Of a stretch of 10,504 nucleotides of DNA, positions 1 through 6,304 are shown piece after piece. The notes beneath the pieces were generated by a model. That model saw only the letters and a program-made list of their open reading frames with translations. It made no database searches and was not told where the DNA came from. The stretch is from assembly GCA_014523525.1 (NCBI GenBank), contig JAATVL010000143.1:1-10504 (forward strand), read 5' to 3'. The DNA comes from Nitrososphaerales archaeon TH703. Lineage in GTDB: Archaea; Thermoproteota; Nitrososphaeria; Nitrososphaerales; Nitrososphaeraceae. Every line of letters begins with the position of its first letter. Within the stretch, counting starts at the first letter, position 1. The position numbers and the translations under genes were made by a program.

Positions 1-396
1 CTTTTCGAATTAAGTTCGATAAAGAGCAATCTTGTTTCCATAATAGAAGACAAAATTAAAGTCATAGATACTAGGCTAAACGAGATATCTAACAGGAATT
101 TGAAGATGCTGACAACTCAACCAAAACAGACTCAACATGAGCCCATTCATCTAAATCTTGAAAATACGGCTTTTCGTCGAGAAAATCTAGATAATTCATT
201 ACGTTTAGAAGCTGAAAAAATAAAGAAGATGGAGAACGAAATTACTCAGGCACTTGAAAAACTCGATAGTTACGATTCCCAAAAATCAAAAGAAAATGGC
301 CATAATAAAAGTTTAAAAAGTGTTTTAGGTGTATCAAGGGATTTAAGTGTTACCAACAAAAAGGACCCACTTAGAAACTTCACACCATCAGAGTAG
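1..396 (+). CDS. Coiled-coil protein of unknown function, 5' end outside the window
   Basis: The frame is open from base 1 to the TAG at 394-396, giving 131 visible residues of a longer protein. The first internal ATG (104-106 region, residue 34 of the visible part) has no promoter or ribosome site in front, so the gene very probably begins upstream of the window. The visible part is rich in Lys, Glu, Asn, Ser and Leu. It has two stretches with helical, coiled-coil-like spacing of Leu/Ile: roughly residues 1-35 and 60-85 of the fragment. The last 40 residues are polar, low in hydrophobics and probably disordered. There is no membrane segment, no cysteine and no motif that I recognise. It converges with the small zinc-ribbon gene on the other strand, 56 nt away. 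A structural or partner-binding role is possible, but no function can be assigned. Confidence 0.6.
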   Translation, partial: LFELSSIKSNLVSIIEDKIKVIDTRLNEISNRNLKMLTTQPKQTQHEPIHLNLENTAFRRENLDNSLRLEAEKIKKMENEITQALEKLDSYDSQKSKENGHNKSLKSVLGVSRDLSVTNKKDPLRNFTPSE

Positions 397-452
397 ATTA
401 AAAAAATAATAAGATGGTAAACTTATTTGGCATCCATAAAATTCAGATTTGA

Positions 453-590
453 TTATTTTCCTATTCTGAACATTTTAGTCCCACAAGTAGAACATATTCC
501 TTGGGTTGCCGGTTTTCCATTTTTCATTGTTATCTTTTTTTCATCATTCATAGTCCTTTTCTGTTTACACTTAACACAATATCCTTCCAT
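453..590 (-). CDS. Small zinc-ribbon protein, DUF5679 family, 45 aa
   Basis: Read on the minus strand from the ATG at 590-588 to the TAA at 455-453, this encodes 45 residues beginning MEGYCVKCKQKR and ending GTKMFRIGK. Two CxxC pairs (Cys5/Cys8 and Cys33/Cys36) form a zinc-ribbon pattern. Between them lies the basic segment with TMKNGKPATQG, which is the hallmark of the DUF5679 mini-proteins known from archaea and some bacteria. The length matches that family, whose members are nearly all this single domain. A TATA-like TTTTTATG (612-619) is centred about 26 nt from the ATG, so the mRNA is probably leaderless, and no ribosome site is needed or seen. The biochemical role of DUF5679 is unknown; the zinc ribbon and basic linker would suit nucleic-acid or protein binding. 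The family call is from memory of its conserved residues and is fairly secure. Confidence 0.85.
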   Translation of the reverse strand: MEGYCVKCKQKRTMNDEKKITMKNGKPATQGICSTCGTKMFRIGK

Positions 591-611
591 GAAAAATAGA
601 ATTCATGTGTG

Positions 612-619
612 CATAAAAA
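612..619 (-). promoter_or_regulatory. TATA box for the DUF5679 gene
   Basis: On the minus strand this reads TTTTTATG, centred about 26 nt upstream of the ATG at 590. That places the expected start of transcription at or within a few bases of the start codon, as in leaderless archaeal mRNAs. Confidence 0.45.
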
Positions 620-775
620 CATTATGTATTGAATCTTTGCTTGGTCAAGAAAATCTTCATTTATTGTTCTAATTAAGAAATCTTTATAAGATTTGACTTA
701 TTATTGAAAGTTTTAACTTAATTCCCTCTATTGGATATATCATCCTTCAATTGTTCCTATCTGTTGTTATATTTA

Positions 776-789
776 ATTGAAAATTCAAT
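776..789. repeat. Inverted repeat upstream of mdh
   Basis: ATTGAAAATTCAAT is a perfect palindrome of two 6-bp arms around AA. It is centred about 38 bp upstream of the mdh TATA box, where an archaeal regulator could bind. Such AT-rich palindromes also arise by chance, so operator function is only a suggestion. Confidence 0.25.
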
Positions 790-815
790 AATCTGAGATT
801 TGCAGAGTTTTGAAA

Positions 816-825
816 ATTTATAAAT
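816..825 (+). promoter_or_regulatory. TATA box and BRE for mdh
   Basis: ATTTATAAAT is a near-ideal archaeal TATA box, preceded by the purine-rich TGAAAA (811-816), which suits a TFB-recognition element. Its centre lies about 30 nt before the ATG at 851, so transcription should begin 0-4 nt before the start codon, implying an mRNA that is essentially leaderless. Confidence 0.6.
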
Positions 826-850
826 AATCTCAATCTTCGTTGATTGTTAA

Positions 851-1765
851 ATGAAAATTACTGTGATAGGAGCTGGCAGAGTGGGCTCTTCTGTGGCACT
901 AAATTGTTCAATGAGGGAACTTGGTGATATTTTACTACTTGATATAGTCCAAGGATTACCGCAGGGTGAGGCAATGGACATTAACCATCAACTGGCAGAG
1001 CGTGGAATAGACTGCATCGTACAAGGTTCTAATAACTATCAAGAAATGAAAGGATCAGAGTTTGTAGTTGTGGTAGCAGGGGTTGGAAGAAAACCTGGAA
1101 TGACTCGTATGGATTTGCTCAAAACGAATGCTGAAATAGTCAAGGACATTTGCAATAAAATTAAGAGTTATGCTCAGAATTCAAATATTATTGTAGTAAC
1201 AAATCCACTTGACCCATTGACATACCTTGTAATCAAGTCACTGGCAGGGCAAAGAACCAAGATAATGGGTATGGGCGGAATGTTAGACCTATCAAGGTTT
1301 AAAGATCACATCAGCACAGTTACTGGAATCTCTAGAGATTCAATTCAAGCAATGGTAATAAGCGAACACGGAGAAAACATGTTGCCACTTGTTAGATTCT
1401 CAAGCATGGGTGGGATACCATTATCTCATTTCATAACAGCAGAACAATCAGAAAATCTTATCAACAAGACAAAAAAGATAGCAGCTGAAGTAATTTCATT
1501 GAAGGGTGCGACAGTCTATGCTCCAGGAAATGCAGTTTCAACCATGGTTGAGAGTATCTTAAAAAACAAAAGAACAATACTTCCAGTATCCGCATTACTT
1601 GAAGGAGAATATGGCTATAACGACGTATGTATTGGAGTGCCATGTGTCCTTGGAAGTGAAGGAATAGAAAGAATAATTGAGATAAAATTAAATGAAGATG
1701 AAATGAAAGTCCTTGACCTAGGAGTTCAGAGTGTGAGGAAGGCAATAAAGAGTCTTTCAATATGA
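851..1765 (+). CDS. mdh: Malate dehydrogenase (NAD-dependent, LDH-like)
   Basis: This enzyme reversibly oxidises L-malate to oxaloacetate with NAD(P) in the cytoplasm, serving the TCA cycle and carbon metabolism. The 304-aa length is normal for the LDH/MDH superfamily. The N-terminal Rossmann fold shows IGAGRVGSS (residues 6-14), and Asp31 at the end of strand 2 argues for NAD over NADP. The mobile loop RKPGMTR (80-86) carries the two arginines that bind the dicarboxylate; Arg at position 80 marks malate rather than lactate dehydrogenase. TNP (117-119), Asp146 with Arg149 (LDLSR), and the proton-relay His173 in SEHGEN complete the active site. The gene starts at an ATG with a TATA box at leaderless distance, and larB follows after 36 nt. 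The assignment to malate dehydrogenase is strong; the coenzyme preference is inferred. Confidence 0.93.
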   Translation: MKITVIGAGRVGSSVALNCSMRELGDILLLDIVQGLPQGEAMDINHQLAERGIDCIVQGSNNYQEMKGSEFVVVVAGVGRKPGMTRMDLLKTNAEIVKDICNKIKSYAQNSNIIVVTNPLDPLTYLVIKSLAGQRTKIMGMGGMLDLSRFKDHISTVTGISRDSIQAMVISEHGENMLPLVRFSSMGGIPLSHFITAEQSENLINKTKKIAAEVISLKGATVYAPGNAVSTMVESILKNKRTILPVSALLEGEYGYNDVCIGVPCVLGSEGIERIIEIKLNEDEMKVLDLGVQSVRKAIKSLSI

Positions 1766-1778
1766 CCAATATCTATAA

Positions 1779-1790
1779 TTCAAAATTGAA
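1779..1790. repeat. Inverted repeat between mdh and larB
   Basis: TTCAAAATTGAA is a perfect 12-bp palindrome (TTCAA-AA-TTGAA) in the 36-nt gap before larB. It has the same half-sites and 2-nt centre as the palindrome upstream of mdh, but with the arms swapped. It abuts a weak TATA-like TCTATAAT (1772-1779), which would put a start at about 1802, the larB ATG. This could be a chance feature of AT-rich DNA. Confidence 0.2.
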
Positions 1791-1801
1791 ATCTCAAAGA
1801 A

Positions 1802-2593
1802 ATGGAAATTAGAAAAATTTTAGAAAAACTAGCAAGGGGCGAAATGACTGTTGCTGCGGCAGAACAAGAATTAAGAATTTATTCAATTGAATATGTAGAA
1901 AAAAATTTAGCAAAAATTGATCCCTTGCGTGAGTTAAGAAGTGGAATACCCGAGGTAATTTTTGCTCAAGGAAAAGAGTTTAAGGATCTCTTAAAAATTA
2001 TTCTGGCGACAGTTTCCAAGAAAAAATTTGCTGTCATAAGTAAAGTTAGTACTGAGTATAAGGAAAGATTGTGTACAGAGTTTGAAAAGAACAATTTGAA
2101 GATCTCCAAGGGAATAAATACAATATTGGTTTCTACAAAGTTCCACAGGTTTCCTAAAAGGAATGGAAAAATAGGTATACTTTGCGCCGGAACTTCGGAT
2201 ATTAAAATAGCTGAAGAGGCGAAAATCATGGCAGAGGTAATGGGTTGTCAGACTGTGATAGAATATGATGTAGGGATTTCAGGAATTCATAGGACTCTGA
2301 AAGCCATCGCGAATATGATAGATGCAAAAGTTCACATAATAATCGTAGTAGCTGGTATGGAAGGTGCGTTGGGCTCTTTTGTTTCTTCAGTTACCGATAT
2401 ACCAGTTGTAGGAGTTCCAACTTCAATCGGATACGGATTTGCTTCAAATGGGATTGCTGCCTTAGCTTCGATGCTCCAAACTTGTACTATGGGAATGACA
2501 GTGGTAAATATTGATAATGGGATAGGCGCAGGGGCCTTTGCGGCAATGGTAGCAAACAAGATGTCAGCAGAACACAAGAAGAAAGCAATATAA
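1802..2593 (+). CDS. larB: LarB, first enzyme of nickel-pincer (NPN) cofactor synthesis
   Basis: LarB carboxylates and hydrolyses nicotinic acid adenine dinucleotide to give pyridinium-3,5-biscarboxylic acid mononucleotide, the precursor of the Ni-pincer cofactor of lactate racemase (LarA) family enzymes. The 263-aa protein has a helical N-terminal segment (1-40), then RSGIPEVIFAQGK (46-58). Its C-terminal half resembles PurE (AIR carboxylase): AGTSD with AEEA (129-140), YDVGISGIHR (155-164), VVAGMEGALGS (182-192), VPTSIGYG (205-212) and VVNIDNGIGAG (234-244). Cys228 in the LQTCTMG stretch is likely equivalent to the reactive cysteine of characterised LarB. Older annotation would call this an AIR carboxylase-like protein, but the DVG-GxHR and NIDNG motifs and the N-terminal extension are those of LarB. 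No LarC or LarE partner lies in the window. It follows mdh in the same direction; no clear ribosome site is present. Confidence 0.88.
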   Translation: MEIRKILEKLARGEMTVAAAEQELRIYSIEYVEKNLAKIDPLRELRSGIPEVIFAQGKEFKDLLKIILATVSKKKFAVISKVSTEYKERLCTEFEKNNLKISKGINTILVSTKFHRFPKRNGKIGILCAGTSDIKIAEEAKIMAEVMGCQTVIEYDVGISGIHRTLKAIANMIDAKVHIIIVVAGMEGALGSFVSSVTDIPVVGVPTSIGYGFASNGIAALASMLQTCTMGMTVVNIDNGIGAGAFAAMVANKMSAEHKKKAI

Positions 2594-2596
2594 TGA

Positions 2597-2633
2597 TTTA
2601 TAAGTAATTCATATTCTTGTCAAATTTATAAAT
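2597..2633 (+). promoter_or_regulatory. Tandem TATA boxes for the uL18 operon
   Basis: Two TATA-like elements follow the larB stop codon: TTTATAAG (2597-2604) and TTTATAAAT (2625-2633). The second is the stronger match and predicts a start of transcription near 2655, just after an upstream in-frame TTG (2642) and 5 nt before the ATG at 2660. This decides the uL18 start in favour of the ATG. Confidence 0.5.
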
Positions 2634-2659
2634 AGGATAGGTTGGTGAATTTTCAATTT

Positions 2660-3301
2660 ATGGTATATACTTCCACATTCAGAAGGATAAGAGAAGGAAA
2701 AACAAATTACAGAAAGCGCGAAAAATTATTAATTGGTAAACAGGATTTTGTAACAGTCAATGTTAGTGATGAAAACGTTTCGGCGCAATTAATAAGACCG
2801 GATCTCCTTGGGGACAAAGTTATGGCTTCAGTACACAGTAACGAATTACTATCCTATGGCTGGAAAGGATCACGCAAAAATGTACCATCTTGTTATCTAG
2901 TTGGTCTCTTATTAGGTAAAAAATGCCTACAGAAAAAGATTACTCGAGCCATATTGTATATAGGCAAAAGACATTTTACGACAAGAATTGCAGCATGTTT
3001 AAAGGGTTTGTCTGAAGCAGGGTTGGAAATGCCGTTTTCAGAAAATATTATTCCTTCGGAACAAAGGATTCAAGGCAATCACATTGCAGAATATGCACAG
3101 AAACTAAAAGCAAATGATGAGCTTTACAAATCAAGATTTTCTTCAAACTTAGGTTTAGGACTGGAACCAGAAAAATATCCTAGTCATTTTTCAGAAGTAA
3201 AAGACAGAATTGTTAACGAAAAAAGTGAAAAAGAATCACATAAACGGACCAAAGTTGTCTCTAAATCTAAATCACCCAAAAAGAAAGGAGATTCAAAATG
3301 A
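2660..3301 (+). CDS. rpl18: Large-subunit ribosomal protein uL18 (L18p/L5e)
   Basis: uL18 binds 5S rRNA in the central protuberance of the 50S subunit. Family landmarks are clear: FRRIREGKTNYRKREKLL near the N-terminus, SYGWKGSRKNVPSCYLVGLL in the middle, the LYIGKRHFTTRIAACLKGLSEAG segment, and the NIIPSEQRIQGNHIAEYA block shared by archaeal and eukaryotic forms. The ATG at 2660 is preferred (213 aa); a TTG at 2642 would add six residues that homologues lack and would lie upstream of the predicted transcription start. The last 35 residues are a Lys/Ser-rich, probably disordered tail, common in archaeal ribosomal proteins that reach into rRNA. The stop codon overlaps the uS5 start (ATGA, 4 nt), implying translational coupling. 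Identification is firm. Confidence 0.93.
   Translation: MVYTSTFRRIREGKTNYRKREKLLIGKQDFVTVNVSDENVSAQLIRPDLLGDKVMASVHSNELLSYGWKGSRKNVPSCYLVGLLLGKKCLQKKITRAILYIGKRHFTTRIAACLKGLSEAGLEMPFSENIIPSEQRIQGNHIAEYAQKLKANDELYKSRFSSNLGLGLEPEKYPSHFSEVKDRIVNEKSEKESHKRTKVVSKSKSPKKKGDSK
3287..3290 (+). promoter_or_regulatory. Shine-Dalgarno site for uS5
   Basis: GGAG within AAAGGAGATT lies 7 nt before the uS5 ATG, inside the end of the uL18 gene. It is the clearest ribosome site in the window and contrasts with the apparently leaderless mdh and DUF5679 genes, as expected for an internal gene of an operon. Confidence 0.6.
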
Positions 3302-3915
3302 GCTTTTCTAAAAGTAGTGAACAAACCACGGTTTGGAAGCCACGCACGGCCTTAGGACAGATGGTAATAGAAAATAAGATCAGTTCAATGGAACAGATTT
3401 ATGAAAATGGAATGCGTATACAAGAATCTGAAATAGTAAAGCACTTACTTCCGGATATAAAGAGTCAAGTTGTACATGTTGGCATAGTCCAGAAGCAAAC
3501 TGATGCTGGCGAGATGACCAGATTTAGTGCTCTAGTTGCTGTTGGCAACGAAGCAGGATGGTTTGGAGTAGGTATGGGCAAGGCTTCTCAAATGAGGATT
3601 GCAATTGATAAGGCAACAATTAATTCCTATCTTAATATAATTCCAGTGAAATTGGGTTGTGGTAGTTGGGAATGTCGGTGCACACAGCTACATTCCATAC
3701 CTTTCAATGTTCGAGGAAGAGGCGGGAGTGTGAAAGTGGAGATTCTTCCAGGACCAAGAGGATTAGGGCTTGTCGCAGGAGAAAACATAAAAAATCTGTT
3801 GAAGCTGGCAGGGATTAAAGATGCATGGACAAAATCATTTGGATCGACTAATACCATGACTTCTACCGCGATGGCTATATTCAATGCTTTGAACTCAACG
3901 TACATTACAGGATGA
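3298..3915 (+). CDS. rps5: Small-subunit ribosomal protein uS5 (S5p/S2e)
   Basis: uS5 sits at the mRNA entry side of the 30S subunit and affects decoding accuracy. At 205 aa it has the archaeal length. The N-terminal extension with WKPRTALGQMV (13-23) precedes the dsRNA-binding-like domain, seen in VVHVGIVQKQTDAGEMTRF (58-76), the GNEAGWFGVGMGKA turn (83-96), and the archaeal/eukaryotic signature CGSWECRC (121-128) with SIPF and RGRGGSVKVEILPGPRGLGLVAG (133-161). The C-terminal domain carries AGIKDAWTKSFGSTNTMTSTAMAIFNAL (171-198). It overlaps the uL18 stop by 4 nt, has its own ribosome site, and is followed 3 nt later by uL30, so these three genes are surely one transcript. Identification is firm. 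Confidence 0.95.
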   Translation: MSFSKSSEQTTVWKPRTALGQMVIENKISSMEQIYENGMRIQESEIVKHLLPDIKSQVVHVGIVQKQTDAGEMTRFSALVAVGNEAGWFGVGMGKASQMRIAIDKATINSYLNIIPVKLGCGSWECRCTQLHSIPFNVRGRGGSVKVEILPGPRGLGLVAGENIKNLLKLAGIKDAWTKSFGSTNTMTSTAMAIFNALNSTYITG

Positions 3916-3918
3916 AAA

Positions 3919-4386
3919 ATGGCATTATTAGTGGTTAGAATGAGAGGAACGATAAATGTACCGTACTGGGCAGTAGACACGTTAAAGAGTCTTCACTTGA
4001 ACAAAAGGTTTTCAGCTACTCTGGTGCCTGAAACGTCAAATTATTTAGGAATGCTAAGGAAAATTAGTCATTGGGTAGCATGGTCAAAAGCAGATCCAGA
4101 AATTATAAAGACATTAATTGAAAAAAGAGGCAAAGAGAAAAATCCTAAAATAGATTCATCAAAAAAAGGAAGCAAAAGCGCAGAAAATTACAAGGGTATT
4201 GATGAATTAGTTAATGTTATAGTAAATGATAAAATAAAATTCTCCGATCAAAATAATATTAAGCCCTGGTTTAGTTTGAATCCGCCGAAGGGCGGGTTTA
4301 AAAAGAGCACTAAAAAACAGTTCTCAGATGGCGGTGTCCTTGGAAAAAACAAATATTTGCTTGAAATTGTAAAAAAAATGCTATAA
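3919..4386 (+). CDS. rpl30: Large-subunit ribosomal protein uL30 (L30p/L7e)
   Basis: This is the long archaeal form of uL30 (155 aa), which contacts 23S rRNA domain II in the 50S subunit. The N-terminal ferredoxin-like domain begins LLVVRMRGTINVPYWAVDTLKSL (3-25) and continues to MLRKISHWVAWSKADPEII (45-63). The Lys-rich insert at about 69-92 is low complexity. The archaeal C-terminal extension has PWFSLNPPKGGFKKSTKKQFSDGGVLG (116-142), matching the conserved 'F.L.PP..GF......GG.LG' pattern of the family. The ATG follows the uS5 stop by three bases, so it is translationally coupled. It is the last gene of the first ribosomal block: a 72-nt gap with its own TATA-like element separates it from uL15. 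Confidence 0.93.
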   Translation: MALLVVRMRGTINVPYWAVDTLKSLHLNKRFSATLVPETSNYLGMLRKISHWVAWSKADPEIIKTLIEKRGKEKNPKIDSSKKGSKSAENYKGIDELVNVIVNDKIKFSDQNNIKPWFSLNPPKGGFKKSTKKQFSDGGVLGKNKYLLEIVKKML

Positions 4387-4414
4387 CTTGACTGAACAAA
4401 AGATGAGTTTTACA

Positions 4415-4422
4415 TTTATATT
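4415..4422 (+). promoter_or_regulatory. Internal TATA box before uL15
   Basis: TTTATATT, in a pyrimidine/A-rich stretch after the uL30 stop, predicts transcription from about 4445. The resulting short leader would contain AGGTG (4446-4450), a match to the archaeal anti-Shine-Dalgarno, 8 nt before the uL15 ATG. It suggests that uL15-secY-adk can be transcribed separately from uL18-uS5-uL30. Confidence 0.45.
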
Positions 4423-4458
4423 TACACATACTCTTTTGATGGTATAGGTGTATCAAGT

Positions 4459-4893
4459 ATGGCAACTAGATTGAGAAAAAGCCGTAGACACCGGGGTTCA
4501 AGATATTGCGGATGGGGTCAAATAGGACAACATAGACAATCTGGTAGCCGAGGAGGAATTGGCGGAGCTGGAAAACATAAGCATTTTTGGATACGAACAG
4601 TAATTGAAGAGCCGAATCACTTTGGACATGATACACTTAATTCGTATAGTCGTTTCCTAGTCAAAAAATGGATAAATTTGAGAGATCTTGCAACTCTCTC
4701 ACTTAGATTCAGCAGTAAAAACGATGAAAAAACTGTTCTAGACCTTGGATCATTAGGAATTCAAAAACTTTTGGGTGGTGGAAATATTAGTGAAAGTTAT
4801 GTTATTAAAGTAGCACAAGCATCAGCGGGTGCTAAAAAGAAAGTAGAATCCGCAGGAGGGAGCATTATTCCAATTGAGCACAGTACAGAATGA
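4459..4893 (+). CDS. rpl15: Large-subunit ribosomal protein uL15 (L15p/L27Ae)
   Basis: uL15 is a 50S subunit protein whose basic, glycine-rich N-terminal tail threads into 23S rRNA. Here residues 1-45 are that tail: MATRLRKSRRHRGSR, then GWGQIGQHRQSGSRGG and GGAGKHKH (33-41), the archaeal/eukaryotic L27Ae-type pattern. The globular C-terminal domain (about 65-138) includes the LLGGGNI turn (104-110) and the VIKVAQASAGAKKKVESAGGSI segment (115-136) that ends the family. The 144-aa length is normal. The start is an ATG with AGGTG eight bases upstream. The 3' end overlaps the secY TTG start by 20 nt. Confidence 0.94.
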   Translation: MATRLRKSRRHRGSRYCGWGQIGQHRQSGSRGGIGGAGKHKHFWIRTVIEEPNHFGHDTLNSYSRFLVKKWINLRDLATLSLRFSSKNDEKTVLDLGSLGIQKLLGGGNISESYVIKVAQASAGAKKKVESAGGSIIPIEHSTE

Positions 4894-6304
4894 AAGTTTT
4901 GTCAGAACAGTAGTTAAAAAGGTATCAGCTTATATTCCCCAAGTTGAGAAACCTAAAAAGAAAATTGGACTAAGTGAGAAATTCATTTGGTGTGGTATCG
5001 CACTTTTTGCTTATCTTGTCATGGGTCAAATTCCACTCTTCGGAGTGACAGATTCACCTAAATTTGATTTCTTAGCATTTGCTAGGGTTATATTTGCAGC
5101 ACAACAAGGAACATTACTAGAATTAGGTATTGGGCCAATAGTTACTGCTGGTTTGTTAATGCAGCTGTTAAAGGGCTCGGAGTTGATAAAATTGAATTTC
5201 AAAGATCCTGATGATAGGTCTCTCTTTACCTCTGCAACAAAGATAGTTACTATTATCGTTATAGTCGCAGAAGGTTCTTTGTATGGTGTTAGCGTATATG
5301 GTCACCTGCTTGCTAGTCCAAGTCTTATTCCTATTTTAGTTGCGCAACTGGTCGGCTCAAGTCTTGTTGTAATGTACCTTGATGAAACAATTCAAAAAGG
5401 GTGGGGTCTTGGTTCCGGCATTAGTCTGTTTATAATGGCAGGCGTGGCCCAGGGAATTATGTGGAGTGTTTTTAGTCCGATACCTGCTCAGGACGGACCA
5501 GTAGGAATAGTTCCATACATGATAGATTCTGCGATTCATGGTGACTTTTCCAGTGCGTTGTTTAGAAGTGGTCAGCTGCCAAGTATTTTTGGTCTAATAG
5601 TTACTTCATTAGTTTTATTAGCTCTAGTATATGTTCAAGGCATCCATATAGATATCCCGATAGTATCGACGAAGTATAGAGGCTTTACAGCTGTATATCC
5701 AATAAAGTTACTGTACACGTCCAACATTCCTGTTATTTTAGCGTCTGCATTATTGGCAAACGCCATTTTTATTGGTCAAATGCTATGGGCAAACTATAAT
5801 CCTGAAAACGCAAATCCATTCTTCAACTATATTTTTCAATTTGATCCTCAAGCCTCGCAGTCTCCGACTGGAGGTATTTTGTATTACATTACTGCCCCAC
5901 GAAGCTTCGAACATGCACTTCAAGATCCGATGAGAACTTTTGTTTATATCATTTTTTGGACCGGTATTGTTACTGTATTTGGACGTTTATGGGTCGAATT
6001 GGGAGGTTTATCTCCAAAATCAGCTGCAAAGAATTTATTGGACGCTGATGTGCAGGTTCCGGGCTTCAGACGAACTCAGAGTTCTGTACAGACTTTGCTG
6101 AATAAGTACATACCGGCTGTAACTATAGCAGGTGGGATAATAATAGGGCTATTGGCAGCCGTTTCAAATGTGCTCAGTGTATTTGGAACCGGAATTGGGA
6201 TATTGCTTATGGTGGATATATTGGTTAATTATTATAACCTGCTCGTCAGAGAACAAGTTGATACCCATATGCCTAAATTGGCGGCACTCCTTGGAAGAAC
6301 CTAG
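4874..6304 (+). CDS. secY: Preprotein translocase channel subunit SecY (Sec61 alpha)
   Basis: SecY forms the protein-conducting pore in the cytoplasmic membrane, working with SecE and Sec61-beta and a docked ribosome or SRP receptor. At 476 aa it has ten hydrophobic segments: about 37-58 (with the YLVMGQIPLFG motif), 81-100, 118-143, 151-170, 178-200, 237-258, 283-305, 355-377, 412-435 and 437-457. Archaeal landmarks include VEKPKKKIGLSEKFIW (24-39), GWGLGSGISLFI (176-187), the cytosolic STKYRGFTAVYPIKLLYTSNIP loop (265-285) and the tip loop LSPKSAAKNLLDADVQVPGFRR (379-400). The only usable in-frame start is the TTG at 4874, since the next Met is residue 50 inside the first helix. GGAGG (4855-4859) lies 14 nt upstream, rather far, so coupling to uL15 translation by the 20-nt overlap is likely. 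Confidence 0.95.
   Translation: MSTVQNESFVRTVVKKVSAYIPQVEKPKKKIGLSEKFIWCGIALFAYLVMGQIPLFGVTDSPKFDFLAFARVIFAAQQGTLLELGIGPIVTAGLLMQLLKGSELIKLNFKDPDDRSLFTSATKIVTIIVIVAEGSLYGVSVYGHLLASPSLIPILVAQLVGSSLVVMYLDETIQKGWGLGSGISLFIMAGVAQGIMWSVFSPIPAQDGPVGIVPYMIDSAIHGDFSSALFRSGQLPSIFGLIVTSLVLLALVYVQGIHIDIPIVSTKYRGFTAVYPIKLLYTSNIPVILASALLANAIFIGQMLWANYNPENANPFFNYIFQFDPQASQSPTGGILYYITAPRSFEHALQDPMRTFVYIIFWTGIVTVFGRLWVELGGLSPKSAAKNLLDADVQVPGFRRTQSSVQTLLNKYIPAVTIAGGIIIGLLAAVSNVLSVFGTGIGILLMVDILVNYYNLLVREQVDTHMPKLAALLGRT

Larger units (their letters stand above)
591..850. other. Longest intergenic region, divergent promoters, no gene seen
   Basis: This 260-nt stretch separates the leftward DUF5679 gene from the rightward malate dehydrogenase gene. 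It is AT-rich, has stops in all frames, and shows no tRNA-like or box C/D pattern. It holds a leftward TATA box (612-619), a rightward TATA-like TTTATAAG (683-690), a small hairpin-forming sequence (GGAT at 733-736 with ATCC at 742-745), a 14-bp inverted repeat (776-789) and the proximal mdh TATA box (816-825). The 683-690 box would start transcription near 714, giving either a long leader for mdh or a short non-coding RNA; neither is proven. Confidence 0.5.

Noticed and set aside
427..672. Plus-strand frame of 81 codons with a TTG start and hydrophobic, Cys- and Phe-rich product
   Set aside because: It is antisense to the DUF5679 gene over most of its length, has no TATA box or ribosome site, and its apparent membrane segments come from reading the complement of Lys-rich codons.
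591..850. Possible tRNA or box C/D small RNA in the mdh upstream region
   Set aside because: No T-loop-like GTTCRANNC, no cloverleaf pairing, and no RTGATGA/CTGA box pair could be found.
1461..2577. Minus-strand frames within mdh and larB (1461-1769, 1966-2229, 2332-2577)
   Set aside because: They are shadows of strongly identified plus-strand enzymes, without promoters or recognisable domains.
6168..6290. N-terminal extension of adenylate kinase from an ATG at 6168 (about 41 extra residues)
   Set aside because: The extension lies in another frame of secY, is hydrophobic and Trp-rich, and would put the P-loop at residue 54 instead of 13. The TTG at 6291 fits the family.
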